Source: Alphaproteobacteria bacterium (GTDB taxonomy: Bacteria > Pseudomonadota > Alphaproteobacteria > Rs-D84). From it: a DNA stretch of 64,000 nucleotides. Under the pieces are notes generated by a model. That model was given only the letters and a program-made list of their open reading frames with translations, was not told the DNA's origin and did no database searches. The stretch lies in contig JAFVSL010000006.1 in the NCBI GenBank assembly GCA_017503725.1, positions 37,505-101,504 on the forward strand, written 5' to 3'. A program made the position numbers and the translations under genes. Shown here piece by piece: positions 42,398-51,564 of this stretch; the first letter of the stretch is position 1, and each line of letters begins with the position of its first letter.

Positions 42398-42424
42398 AAT
42401 CCCGCCGTTCGGCGGGATTTTTTT
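42398..42424 (+). terminator. Terminator after cvpA
   Basis: ATCCCGCCG-TT-CGGCGGGAT followed by a run of T. Confidence 0.9.
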
Positions 42425-42494
42425 ACGGAAATGGTTCCTGGTGATTTGTGTGGCATTTTTATGCACAATTAAATCACAGAGGAGAGAGAAAACT

Positions 42495-43025
42495 ATGTTC
42501 ATAAAATCAAAAATATGTTTTACCGTTTTGGTAATCTATGAAATTGCGGCAATAACTTTGTTGCATTTTCAGCGTACCTGTGACGCGATGTTCAGTACCG
42601 GTTTTTGTGATGGGAATTTCAAATATTTTGCGGGTGCGATTGCGGTACCTTTGCTGGCATATTTGATATGGATGTGGATTCGTGAAATTATTCACGCCCG
42701 TCGTCGTCATCGCTTTATTTCGCGGGCGAAACACTTGGTTGGTAATTTTGCGTCGGCCGTCCACGAAAAATTGGGCAATATTTCAAGCCAGGATATGGAA
42801 CGTATTCTGACGATGGCCATATTGTTCGGTATCAAGCGGTATTCAGATCGTCATCCGGGATTGCGTCGTACGATTGGTGAAATTATTGGTGTTAAGTCGG
42901 GGGATGAAATGGATTTTGAATACGATATGGATACTGAAAATGTTGTTGCCTCTCAGAAAAGGGGCGCCGCGCGTCGGCGGATTGCCACAAAGTCTGCCCG
43001 GGCCACAACAAAAAAGAAGAAATAA
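42495..43025 (+). CDS. Membrane protein of unknown function with basic C terminus
   Basis: Not recognised; 176 residues. The ATG at 42495 is preferred because a GGAGAGAG ribosome site lies just before it. Two membrane helices (ICFTVLVIYEIAAITLLHF, YFAGAIAVPLLAYLIWMWI) flank a short periplasmic loop with two Cys (TCDAMFSTGFC). A cytoplasmic helical domain follows, and the tail is strongly basic (RRRIATKSARATTKKKK), suggesting contact with nucleic acid or phospholipid headgroups. Monocistronic, with a hairpin terminator. Confidence 0.7.
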   Translation: MFIKSKICFTVLVIYEIAAITLLHFQRTCDAMFSTGFCDGNFKYFAGAIAVPLLAYLIWMWIREIIHARRRHRFISRAKHLVGNFASAVHEKLGNISSQDMERILTMAILFGIKRYSDRHPGLRRTIGEIIGVKSGDEMDFEYDMDTENVVASQKRGAARRRIATKSARATTKKKK

Positions 43026-43046
43026 TTTTTTTTACGGGCAAAAAAC

Positions 43047-43077
43047 ATCCCACCGGGTATGTTCGGTGGGATTTTTA
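43047..43077 (+). terminator. Terminator
   Basis: ATCCCACC / GGTGGGAT stem with a 10-nt loop and a following TTTTT. Confidence 0.85.
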
Positions 43078-43102
43078 TTATTGTGGTTTCTTTTCCAAAT
43101 GC

Positions 43103-43132
43103 TTGCACGACCCCGGGTGTTTATGATATAAT
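43103..43132 (+). promoter_or_regulatory. Promoter for the outer-membrane barrel gene
   Basis: TTGCAC (43103-43108) and a perfect TATAAT (43127-43132) with an 18-nt spacer, 30 nt before the ATG. The -35 lies in CTTGCACGACCCCGGG, closely matching the hemW promoter element. Confidence 0.65.
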
Positions 43133-43162
43133 AAACCAAAAGGAATTCGGAAAGGGATGAAA

Positions 43163-44296
43163 ATGTCACGCATTTTTGCCGGTTTTGCCGGCCTGATGAT
43201 GGTTTTGCCTGCGGCGTTGAATGCGGCATATCCGGTGTATCCGTCATATCAAACAAATCAGAATAACGCGATGCCTGTGGGCGCGGTTCCTGTGATGAAC
43301 AATGGTATGGTTCAGTATTTACCATCAAGCAACAGTCGCGTTGTATCCGCACCAAATAATGTATCACAGTATAATCAGTATCGCTCTGTTGCCGCGGCCC
43401 AGCCAACACGTATCACGGGTGCGTTGCCATATGTGGGGTCAAGCCAGACGTCTGCCGGTCGTTCTTATTATCAGCCGGCCGATTACGACAGATTGGCGGA
43501 CAGTGGCCTGTACGTTGGATTGTCGGTTGCATACACCGCATCACTGATGGGTGGGATGAGTGCCGATTATACCGGTGAACAAAATTCTTTCTTTGTGCCC
43601 GGCGCATTTGAAGAGGCTGACTTTCATTCCGATACCATTATCCCGCTCCAGGTTTCTGTTGGTGCGGCGATTAACAATGATTTTCGCATAGATTTCTCTT
43701 ATTTGCGTTATTCGGGCTTGGCGTATCCAACAATGGTTCGTACGGCCGATGGTGCCGGCGGCTTGATAGAGGCATCTGTTGACGGTGGTGCGATTACATC
43801 GAATACGACGATGTTGAACGTTTATTATAACATTGATTCTTATACCGGGTATTTGGCGGGTGGTTCGCTTCGCCCATATATTGGTGCGGGTGTTGGTATT
43901 GCGCTGAATACGGTTGCGGACTATGTTGTGTACGATAATACCTTTTATTCTGAAATGGATCCAATTGGTGCCGGTGCCGGTGATTTAACGGGCATTTCGG
44001 ATATTTATGCATATCATAACGGTGGCACGACGGAACAATTGGCATTTATGTTAGAGGGCGGTCTGACCACTGAATTGGATGGTGGAATTAAATTGGATTT
44101 CTTTGTTCGTTATGCGAATCTGGGCAAGGTTAAAACATCTGGTTCAATTATTGTTTCGCAAACGGAATGGCTGGGCGACGGTGCCGGTGGCGAATATGAG
44201 GCCCCATACGACAGTGTTTTCCACTATACCAATTGGTACGAAAGTGGACGTCTGGGGATGGTTGATATCGGTGCCCGTATGCGTTTGCAGTTTTAA
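43163..44296 (+). CDS. Outer-membrane beta-barrel protein
   Basis: The product is 377 residues with a signal peptide (MSRIFAGFAGLMMVLPAALNA). The second ATG is chosen: AAAGGG lies 6 nt before it but abuts the first. A Tyr/Gln/Ser/Pro-rich linker (about 22-105) is followed by an OmpA-like eight-stranded barrel: GLYVGLSVAYTASLM, IIPLQVSVGAAINNDFRIDFSY, LRPYIGAGVGIALN, DFFVRYANLGKV and a final DIGARMRLQF with C-terminal Phe. Resembles Omp25/Omp31-type surface barrels of Alphaproteobacteria in plan. It shares its architecture with the barrel at 31470-32954. Confidence 0.82.
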   Translation: MSRIFAGFAGLMMVLPAALNAAYPVYPSYQTNQNNAMPVGAVPVMNNGMVQYLPSSNSRVVSAPNNVSQYNQYRSVAAAQPTRITGALPYVGSSQTSAGRSYYQPADYDRLADSGLYVGLSVAYTASLMGGMSADYTGEQNSFFVPGAFEEADFHSDTIIPLQVSVGAAINNDFRIDFSYLRYSGLAYPTMVRTADGAGGLIEASVDGGAITSNTTMLNVYYNIDSYTGYLAGGSLRPYIGAGVGIALNTVADYVVYDNTFYSEMDPIGAGAGDLTGISDIYAYHNGGTTEQLAFMLEGGLTTELDGGIKLDFFVRYANLGKVKTSGSIIVSQTEWLGDGAGGEYEAPYDSVFHYTNWYESGRLGMVDIGARMRLQF

Positions 44297-44341
44297 TGGG
44301 TGTTGGGTGCACGCCCATTGTGTAAAAGGGGATAAAAGAGA

Positions 44342-46069
44342 ATGGCACACACAGCAAAATCGGTTTTTTATTATTCACTGTTATCGGCATTGATTATGAT
44401 GCCGATGGATTCGTATTGCGCAATGAGAATAAGCAACAAATCGCGCAGTTATGCCGACGCCTATAACCAGGTTAATGAAATGCGTGCCCCAACGCCCGCA
44501 CCAACCGTGTCCAGCGCGCACAGTGATGATTTAGGCGTTGCCGGACAAACTGAAAATTCTGATTCAACGGTTGAATTGCCCATTCGGGTTGCGAACCAGG
44601 CATTGGCATCGCAAATTGCCCGTGGCGAAAGTACATCTGTAACGGTTGGGCAATTGGAAAAATGTGGGTCTGTTTATCCAAATGGTGAATTTGCGTGGGA
44701 TACCCCAACGGCGGGTGCGCGCAGTGGTACGGGATCACAATGTGTGGCGGTTGTTGAAATGCGTGGATATCAAATGGGACCGGGCGGAACGGATTTGTTG
44801 TTGGGGCGTGTAAATGTTGCGGCGGGTGATGCGATAAAATGTAATGCGTTTGCCTGGCCAAACAGTGCGCTGTTACCGGCGGCTGAAACAATCACATTCC
44901 CAAATGATACCGAGCCCACCGTCGAAGATGTTATCGCCGTTATGGACCAGGAACAAAAGCAAAATGCCGGATTAAAAATTGCGGCGGGCACGTTAATTGC
45001 GGCTGTTGCGGGTAATGCCCTGGGTGCGAACGAGGTTGGATCTGATTCATTACTTGGCACGAACAAAGAAAAAATTCAAGGGACCGCGATTGGTGGTCTG
45101 ACCGGTGCGGCGATTATGGCGGGCAACGTCTATGCCGGCAAGGTTGCAGGCGATATGATTTTATCGGCCGGGATAAATGCGACGGCGGGTGGCTTGATTG
45201 GCAATATGGCGGCATCCGGTGATTCGGTGTTGAAAATTGAAAATTGCACGGTTGATTCAGTTGATAAAAAGTGCCTGTGGGGTGTATTGTTAAAATCTGG
45301 AACAAAAACGCCAGGCAGGGAACATTTCTATGACATTGCCGAAGAAGAGGTTTACGAATGTGATGTTACCGGCCCAGAATACACAAACTGTGCTATTTTC
45401 GGCAAAGATACCGCAGATATTATCTTGGACGGGTACTTGAATCAAAAAACAGCCAATAACGAAGCGTACGATTTACAAAAAATGGCGTCCGAGGGCTATG
45501 TCAAAGTCACGGCCAGTTATAAACTGGATACAGTAACCAAGAAATTGGTCCCCAGTGGTACGAAACCAAATGCCACGGGTGATAATCGTTTTGTAAAGAT
45601 TGCGGAATTTACCGTTGTTGATTCAACCGTACCGGCGGTACTTGTTGGTATCAAAGACAAGGCGTTTGGTTGGCACAAGAAAGACTGGACCGAATTCACG
45701 GAAGAACACAAAAGTTCATCTATTATGCGACGTGGCACCGATGGGCAACCGGTTGCCCTGGCCGATGACGAAGAAAAAAGATTGGCCACAATTGATACAT
45801 TCCGTCCAATGTACCAGGACGCCGAAGATGGTGCGTTAATTGACCTTGGGAACAAGGCGCGGTTAAAGGGTACGTTAATCGGTGCCGGCGCCGGTGGTGC
45901 ATTGGGGGCCTTTACCGCATACCAGGGTGCCCAGGATGAAATCCAACAACGCTGGGTATCGGCGGTACGCGAATACAAGGATTCCCTGCAAAAGATTTAT
46001 TGTGCAACGGGAACGAGATTCCTGACGCACTATAACGATACGGTAATAATTCCAAATACATCCGAATAA
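44342..46069 (+). CDS. Exported protein with glycine-zipper segments, unknown function
   Basis: The product is 575 residues. It has a signal-like N terminus (FYYSLLSALIMMPMDSYC). Three Gly/Ala-rich hydrophobic stretches (AGTLIAAVAGNALG about 220; TAIGGLTGAAIMAGNVYAG about 247; LIGAGAGGALGAFTAYQG near 535) look like glycine-zipper membrane-inserting segments. Between them are hydrophilic domains with paired cysteines (ENCTVDSVDKKC, YECDVTGPEYTNC). It follows the barrel gene by 45 nt and precedes a terminator, so the two may be one unit. Could be a pore-forming or envelope assembly protein, but no family is recognised. Confidence 0.78.
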   Translation: MAHTAKSVFYYSLLSALIMMPMDSYCAMRISNKSRSYADAYNQVNEMRAPTPAPTVSSAHSDDLGVAGQTENSDSTVELPIRVANQALASQIARGESTSVTVGQLEKCGSVYPNGEFAWDTPTAGARSGTGSQCVAVVEMRGYQMGPGGTDLLLGRVNVAAGDAIKCNAFAWPNSALLPAAETITFPNDTEPTVEDVIAVMDQEQKQNAGLKIAAGTLIAAVAGNALGANEVGSDSLLGTNKEKIQGTAIGGLTGAAIMAGNVYAGKVAGDMILSAGINATAGGLIGNMAASGDSVLKIENCTVDSVDKKCLWGVLLKSGTKTPGREHFYDIAEEEVYECDVTGPEYTNCAIFGKDTADIILDGYLNQKTANNEAYDLQKMASEGYVKVTASYKLDTVTKKLVPSGTKPNATGDNRFVKIAEFTVVDSTVPAVLVGIKDKAFGWHKKDWTEFTEEHKSSSIMRRGTDGQPVALADDEEKRLATIDTFRPMYQDAEDGALIDLGNKARLKGTLIGAGAGGALGAFTAYQGAQDEIQQRWVSAVREYKDSLQKIYCATGTRFLTHYNDTVIIPNTSE

Positions 46070-46095
46070 AAAAACGCCAATTTGGCGTTTTTTTT
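46070..46095. terminator. Bidirectional terminator
   Basis: AAAAACGCCAAATTGGCG-type palindrome (AAAACGCCAA / TTTGGCGTTT) with A- and T-tracts; shared by convergent genes. Confidence 0.88.
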
Positions 46096-47371
46096 ATTTC
46101 GTTGAATCTGGGGTTGTGTATTTTCCACCAAATGCGGCATCCATAGAAACACCATTGGTATCGGTATATGTCGCCGTGCCAACAAATTCAGATGGTTTCC
46201 CCTTGTCCCCATAATAGTTAACGTCCATTCCATCATAAGCAAGGCTTTTTGACGGCTCTGATACCAAGAAATTCATATCCATTACGTCGCCGGGGGTAAA
46301 TGATATTGCCTGGGATGCGCCCGTGTCCACAATTTTTACGTCATACCATTTTGAATTTGAAAATTTCAAATCCACCGTTTCCGTGCCGTTCATAAAGTTT
46401 AAAGTTGCATCACCGTTAATTGGCAATGTTTTATTGTCTTTATTTTTCACCAGGCCCATTGCCGTTCCTTTGAAATTCAGACTGTCTTCGCCTGCAATCG
46501 TGGCAACATCGGAACGGTCAATATGTTTCAGGTCATATCCACCCGCAAAAAACTTAAATTCTGTGGTTGTTTCATCAGAATCGGCAGATCTGACCGCTTT
46601 TGACAGTCGTCCATAGTCTGAATATTTTAGTTTGCCACTTGCCTTTACCGTGACGGTTGTCTCGGTCCCGGTTGTCGCATCTTTGCGCCAGAAGGTATTG
46701 CTTTTGTCACTGGTTCTTGTGTATCCTTCCTCTGCTAAATTTATACCCATAATTTGGTTGTTATCATTCAGCATAAATGTCAACACGTCGTCATCCGACA
46801 ACAGTTTCATCTGAACGTCTTTTAATGATTCTGTCTTTGGTTCAAAAATCCACGTATCTGTTTCGCCGGGTGTGAAATATTTATTCAGGACGGCTGCATA
46901 ATTAGCATTTATACGATCTTGAATTTCTGTGTCTGTTAAATCTTCGGACCATTCTTCCCCGCCCGCAATCAGGTACGCATTTTTGATTTCATCTTCAGAG
47001 AATCCATCCAGGCCATTTTTATAAATATTATACATATTTTTGAATGCGGTCAGTGCCTGCTCATACAGTGTGCCGATTTTTTCATCTGTTTGATCACGAA
47101 CATTTGGATCGCGATTAAGTACCGGTCCCGCCACGCCAATTCTTGATGGGTTTTGCGATACCGTCGCGGTTGTTGATGGTGTGGCGATAACCCCAACGGA
47201 TTGGGCGTATGCAATAACTTCCAGTCTGTTGTCAACGCCGGTACGCATTCCCGTGATGCGCGCATTAGATTCACCAACCGTATCTATATTTCGGCCAATG
47301 GTATATGCATCACCGGTGCTGGAACACGCGGCCAATAATAACAGACCAGGCAACACAAAAATATGCTTCAT
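46094..47371 (-). CDS. Putative lipoprotein, unknown function
   Basis: A 425-residue product with a lipoprotein signal and lipobox LLLAAC (Cys16) followed by SSTGD. A Ser after Cys favours outer-membrane sorting. The N-terminal half is helical (about 80-190); the C-terminal half is beta-rich and Gly/Lys/Asp-rich. The last 25 residues (EFVGTATYTDTNG, then AAFGGKY) have the G-x-x-x-Y-x-x-x-x-G...F-x-G pattern of C-terminal barrels of the TbpB/factor-H-binding lipoprotein type. That resemblance is weak and unproven. Convergent with the 575-residue protein gene. Confidence 0.72.
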   Translation of the reverse strand: MKHIFVLPGLLLLAACSSTGDAYTIGRNIDTVGESNARITGMRTGVDNRLEVIAYAQSVGVIATPSTTATVSQNPSRIGVAGPVLNRDPNVRDQTDEKIGTLYEQALTAFKNMYNIYKNGLDGFSEDEIKNAYLIAGGEEWSEDLTDTEIQDRINANYAAVLNKYFTPGETDTWIFEPKTESLKDVQMKLLSDDDVLTFMLNDNNQIMGINLAEEGYTRTSDKSNTFWRKDATTGTETTVTVKASGKLKYSDYGRLSKAVRSADSDETTTEFKFFAGGYDLKHIDRSDVATIAGEDSLNFKGTAMGLVKNKDNKTLPINGDATLNFMNGTETVDLKFSNSKWYDVKIVDTGASQAISFTPGDVMDMNFLVSEPSKSLAYDGMDVNYYGDKGKPSEFVGTATYTDTNGVSMDAAFGGKYTTPDSTK

Positions 47372-47439
47372 AATAATCCCCTTTCCATCTTGAATTGTAT
47401 GGTATTAAATATTACACTCCCGCGCAAGGGGATATTTTT

Positions 47440-49167
47440 TTATATTGTCATACGGTCGGCAATCTGCTGCTGAACATATTCGTCTTCGCTGTTATAAAGG
47501 GGCCAATTCCCATTCGCCATTTCCTGTAACGATGTCAGCGGTTGATTCAATCGCGCACGATACAGCCACAGATTAGACATCACGCGCTTTATATAATTAC
47601 GTGTTTCGTATGCCGGAAAACTTTCGATATAAAGTAATGGGTCGTACGTATAGAATGACTTTTCAAACTTGGTCATTGTTCCCATACCCGCATTATATGC
47701 AGCCAGCATCTTGATAATGTTGTTTTCAATATTCGGATGCGACAACAGGTCCACAATATATTGTTGCCCCAGGTACATATTATGTTCCGGATTTGACATA
47801 TCCATTTCAGATATATCCAGGTTGTTCTGCTTTGCCACGCGTTTGGCGGTGCTGGGCATAATTTGCATAACGCCATTTGCACCCGCCCCAGATTTAGCCG
47901 TTGTGCGGAAACCACTTTCCTGTTTTGTAATGGCCAATAATAATGCGCGATCAATTGACCAACCCCCCATTGGTTCCCAGTCTGGTAATGGATATTGTGC
48001 CGAATAAATAATGTCGTCATCGATTTCCAGAATCCCCCGGTCTTTGATAACACTGGATGCCTGGACCGAAACCCGCGGCAGGCCATATGCCGTCGCCACC
48101 GAATTTACCGCGTGTAATTGGCGGTCGGTTGCACGTGATGTAATCATCAGTTTAAGGTATTCTTCGGCCCTGTCTTTGCGATTAACCTGTAACAATGCCA
48201 ATGCGCGTTTACCGTATTTGGTCTTGCGTAATTCGTCTATGTCTTCGTCGGTACAGTCTTGTTCAAAAAATTCATATTGTGGCACACCGCCCAACATAGT
48301 CGCTGACAATGCGCCATAGAACGCCATCGGATACGCCGCCGCCACCGACCAATACTGACGCGCCATATCCGCCGCACCATTTAAATCCGCCGCACGTCCG
48401 GCCCAGAATGCGGCCTCTATCTTTCTGGCATTGTTAATATGTTTTAATGCCAATATCTTGGAAAAATATTTTTGTGATTCTTTGAAATTTTCTTCTTTGA
48501 AATAAATCAGACCCATTGTCCACAAGCCATATTCAGAATCCGCATCAGATGATATAAATCCCCATTTTTTTGCCAATTCTATTTCGCCGTTTGTGTAATA
48601 GATGTATGCCAATCGCCCGGCCAGGCGCCCATAATCAGATTCCGTTAATTTGTTTTTGAATGATTTTGTTTCCAGAATTGTGCGTGCCGTCTTTGTCGAA
48701 CCGCTGCGGATTGCGCGTTTAAATTTATCAATGTTTTTTGCCGTGTCTCCGGAATACTTTTTTGCCGTCCAGTTCTCAGACTGTGGCGTTTCGATTGATA
48801 CACCCCCACTGATAGACGTTGGCAGATTTGGTTTTTTTACACTTGCCTTTTTAAGGTTCCCCAGTTTTTGCATACGCACCGCACCCGGCATATCATTGTA
48901 TTTATTCATCCAGGCGGTAACTTCTTTGCCACGCGTTGTGTACGTGTCCGAGAAGTATCGTTGATATAAAACCTCGTTCATCAACAGGTCATCATCCAAC
49001 TGTGATTGTAATTTTGTTGCGGCGTTTATTTTTTCTTTGTCTTGCAGGGTAAATATTTGTCTGTATAAACTGGCGTCGCCATCGGACAGAATATCCAATG
49101 TCGGATTTGCCATTGCAATAAATGGCATAAACAGCAGGGCAAAAAATGCGAATAATTTTTTCATCAT
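47440..49167 (-). CDS. Soluble lytic murein transglycosylase (Slt70-like)
   Basis: The product is 575 residues. A Sec signal peptide (MMKKLFAFFALLFMPFIAMA) supports the start at 49167 rather than the longer frame that overlaps nrdR. A large alpha-superhelical domain (repeated TPR-like A-R/Y helices, about 40-400) is followed by the goose-lysozyme-like SLT domain. In that domain the catalytic Glu lies in ITKQESGF, with GANGVMQIMPSTAK and NMYLGQQYIVDLL. This architecture is Slt70. It follows nrdR with 8 nt, an unusual pairing, and has no clear ribosome site, so coupling to nrdR translation is likely. Confidence 0.9.
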   Translation of the reverse strand: MMKKLFAFFALLFMPFIAMANPTLDILSDGDASLYRQIFTLQDKEKINAATKLQSQLDDDLLMNEVLYQRYFSDTYTTRGKEVTAWMNKYNDMPGAVRMQKLGNLKKASVKKPNLPTSISGGVSIETPQSENWTAKKYSGDTAKNIDKFKRAIRSGSTKTARTILETKSFKNKLTESDYGRLAGRLAYIYYTNGEIELAKKWGFISSDADSEYGLWTMGLIYFKEENFKESQKYFSKILALKHINNARKIEAAFWAGRAADLNGAADMARQYWSVAAAYPMAFYGALSATMLGGVPQYEFFEQDCTDEDIDELRKTKYGKRALALLQVNRKDRAEEYLKLMITSRATDRQLHAVNSVATAYGLPRVSVQASSVIKDRGILEIDDDIIYSAQYPLPDWEPMGGWSIDRALLLAITKQESGFRTTAKSGAGANGVMQIMPSTAKRVAKQNNLDISEMDMSNPEHNMYLGQQYIVDLLSHPNIENNIIKMLAAYNAGMGTMTKFEKSFYTYDPLLYIESFPAYETRNYIKRVMSNLWLYRARLNQPLTSLQEMANGNWPLYNSEDEYVQQQIADRMTI

Positions 49168-49175
49168 TTTATATA

Positions 49176-49676
49176 TCAAAACAGTGTCGTACGTGGCAAT
49201 TCGCAAACCGCCGCGCCTTCGTCTGCCTCTGGTATTTGGTCGATGATTTTTTTGAAATCCGATACACGTGAAAATTTACGATACACGGATGAAAAACGAA
49301 TAAATGCAATCGGATCCAGGTTTAATAATGAATCAGATACCATTTGCCCAACCATTACGGATGTGACCGTATCATCGGGTGCCTCTGTTTCCAGACGACG
49401 ATGAATAGATGTCACCAAACGTTCAATCTGATGTTCATCCACGTCACGATTTCGACACGCCAACAAAATGCTGCGTCTTAATTTTTCCCGATCAAAAGGT
49501 TCCAACTTTCCACTGTTTTTTCGTACAACCAAATCGCGCATTTGAATACGTTCAACGGTTGTGAATTTTGCACCACATTGGTTGCAAACACGACGACGGC
49601 GAATAATCGCGTCTTCGATATCTGGTCGTGAATCTGTTACACGACTGTCTGTGGAACTGCAGTATGGGCATCTCAT
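49176..49676 (-). CDS. nrdR: Transcriptional repressor NrdR
   Basis: Nucleotide-sensing repressor of ribonucleotide reductase genes. The 166-residue product starts MRCPYCSS, with a zinc ribbon made of CPYC and CNQCG (about 3-34). The ATP-cone domain follows (VVRKNSGKLEPFDREKLRRSI to RLVTSIHRRLE) and then IAFIRFSSVYRKFSRVSDF near the end. The ATG at 49674-49676 matches the universal NrdR start; the frame is open further upstream without homology. No nrd gene lies in the window. Confidence 0.95.
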   Translation of the reverse strand: MRCPYCSSTDSRVTDSRPDIEDAIIRRRRVCNQCGAKFTTVERIQMRDLVVRKNSGKLEPFDREKLRRSILLACRNRDVDEHQIERLVTSIHRRLETEAPDDTVTSVMVGQMVSDSLLNLDPIAFIRFSSVYRKFSRVSDFKKIIDQIPEADEGAAVCELPRTTLF

Positions 49677-49854
49677 AACACGTATACGGTAGCAATGAAA
49701 TCCCCACCTTGCAAGCATAAATTGTAAATTAGATTTTCTGGAAAATTTGCTGTTTTTATAAAAATCAAGCAATTTATTTCTATTTTGTTCGTATGGGCAA
49801 CATTTTTTATGGGGTCAAATATGGTAAAATATTTAATGCAACAGAGCGAGAGAG

Positions 49855-50955
49855 ATGCACAAATACCTGAACCAGATTTTATGCGGTGATTGTATTGAAA
49901 TAATGCGCGGTATTCCCGATGCATCTGTGGACGCTGTATTTGCAGACCCACCATATAATTTACAGTTGGGCACAAAGACGCTCTATCGGCCCGAGGATCA
50001 AACCGCCGCACGTGCGGTCCGTGATGAATGGGATGCGTTTGAATCCCCCGCGCAGTATGATGAATTTACCCGTGCCTGGATGCGTGAATGTAAACGTATT
50101 TTAAAGCCCACTGGTGCGATGTGGACAATTGGCAGTTATCATAACATTTTCCGCGTCGGTACAATTTTGCAAGATATGGGATTTTGGGTTTTAAATGATA
50201 TTGTATGGGTAAAAACCAATCCTATGCCGAATTTCCGTGGAACGCGCTTTACCAACGCGCACGAGACCTTGATTTGGGCGACGCCAACCAAAACCGGCAA
50301 ATATACATTTAACTATGAAACTATGAAACGCCTGAACGGCGGCAAACAGATGCGTTCCGATTGGGATATGAACATCTGCCTGGGCGAAGAACGGTTAAAG
50401 GGTGCCGATGGCAAAAGCCTGCACAACACACAAAAACCGTTGGATTTGTTGCGCCGTGTGATTTTAGCATCGACCAAGCCGGGCGATATTATTCTGGATC
50501 CATTTATGGGGTCGGGAACAACGGCGGCGGCGGCACGCGAAATGGGACGCCAGTTTATTGGGATTGAACGCGACGCGACATATGTTGCGGCTGCGCGCAG
50601 TCGTATTGCAAATATCAAGCCGGTCGATTTAAGTGATATAGAGGTTGCAACCCCAAAACGTGCCGAAATCCGTATTGCCTTCAAAGAATTGATAGAGGCC
50701 GGCCTGTTGTATGTCGGTCAAACATTGGTCAGTCCACGTGGCGAACGCGTTATGATTACCCGCGATGGTCAATTAACCCATCCATTATTGGGCAAGGCAT
50801 CAATCCACGTTATGGCGGCCAAATTACAGCGCAGCGTCAGTTTTAATGGCTGGGATTATTGGTCGGCCGAAAAACGCGACGGGGGATTGGTTCCAATCGA
50901 TGAATTGCGTAAATACGTCCGCGATATCAAGCGCGATATGAAACAAGCCGCCTAG
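49855..50955 (+). CDS. ccrM: Cell-cycle DNA adenine methyltransferase CcrM (GANTC)
   Basis: Beta-class N6-adenine methyltransferase of 366 residues. Motif IV DPPY (31-34) comes first, then motif I DPFMGSGT (about 215). A C-terminal extension has GLLYVGQTL and WDYWSAEKRDGG, the RAMA-type domain typical of CcrM and absent from shorter beta-class enzymes. In Caulobacter relatives it methylates GANTC late in the cell cycle and controls gene expression. A lone methyltransferase with no restriction gene beside it supports this role. GAGAG ribosome site before ATG. Confidence 0.93.
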   Translation: MHKYLNQILCGDCIEIMRGIPDASVDAVFADPPYNLQLGTKTLYRPEDQTAARAVRDEWDAFESPAQYDEFTRAWMRECKRILKPTGAMWTIGSYHNIFRVGTILQDMGFWVLNDIVWVKTNPMPNFRGTRFTNAHETLIWATPTKTGKYTFNYETMKRLNGGKQMRSDWDMNICLGEERLKGADGKSLHNTQKPLDLLRRVILASTKPGDIILDPFMGSGTTAAAAREMGRQFIGIERDATYVAAARSRIANIKPVDLSDIEVATPKRAEIRIAFKELIEAGLLYVGQTLVSPRGERVMITRDGQLTHPLLGKASIHVMAAKLQRSVSFNGWDYWSAEKRDGGLVPIDELRKYVRDIKRDMKQAA

Positions 50956-50964
50956 AAAAGCACA

Positions 50965-51561
50965 TTACTTTTGATTTTCGATATCAATGCGCATTGCGCA
51001 ACGTACCTCATTAAATTTATCGGTGTATTGTTTAAATTGTATACGTTGACGTTTTTGACGTACACCAACGGACGCCTTGTCCTGTTCGACTTGGGCGGCG
51101 GCCGCGGCCCGTGCGGCGGCGCGACGTTCGCGTGCGCGCAAGACATTTTGCATACGTATGCGTGCACAAGCCAAGAACGAATTTTCAGTGTTTAATTTTT
51201 TAAACAGATATTCGCGTGCTGTGTCTTCGGCGTTTTTATAGTGTGGCGCACGTACAAAATATACCATCAGATGATCGATAATCTGGTTTATCACGTCTTC
51301 GATAAATTCTGGATTGTACGCATTCTGGCTGTCTGGTGAAATTGACAATTTGAAGAACACCTTGGACAGAAAAATAATTTTGTTCGCGAATGTTTCGTCC
51401 CACGGAATGATTTCGCCCCATTTGTCAGTTATCTGGTCGGCGGTCAGATATGATACCGGCGCATTTTCCAGAACTTTTTCTTTGATATACGGTAAGTACT
51501 GGCGATGAAACAGGCGCTGTGCCGGCGTGCGTTTTGGCAATTTTGGTTTATCTTCGTACAT
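50965..51561 (-). CDS. Unknown soluble protein, paralogue of its upstream neighbour (copy 2)
   Basis: The product is 198 residues, helical and basic. It can be aligned with the 178-residue product of the gene 3 nt upstream: a Y-L/I-x2-I head; S-Y-L/M-T-x5-W; a central A/E-x3-F/I-L-x-K helix; a (N/D)P-x-F-(I/L)-x2-(V/L)-x-N-x-(I/M)-x-D segment; and (L/Y)xTENxxxxxLA near the middle. The C terminus is Arg/Ala/Gln-rich and highly basic (RARERRAAARAAAAAQVEQ), suggesting nucleic-acid binding. No known domain is recognised. Confidence 0.7.
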   Translation of the reverse strand: MYEDKPKLPKRTPAQRLFHRQYLPYIKEKVLENAPVSYLTADQITDKWGEIIPWDETFANKIIFLSKVFFKLSISPDSQNAYNPEFIEDVINQIIDHLMVYFVRAPHYKNAEDTAREYLFKKLNTENSFLACARIRMQNVLRARERRAAARAAAAAQVEQDKASVGVRQKRQRIQFKQYTDKFNEVRCAMRIDIENQK

Positions 51562-51564
51562 ATC

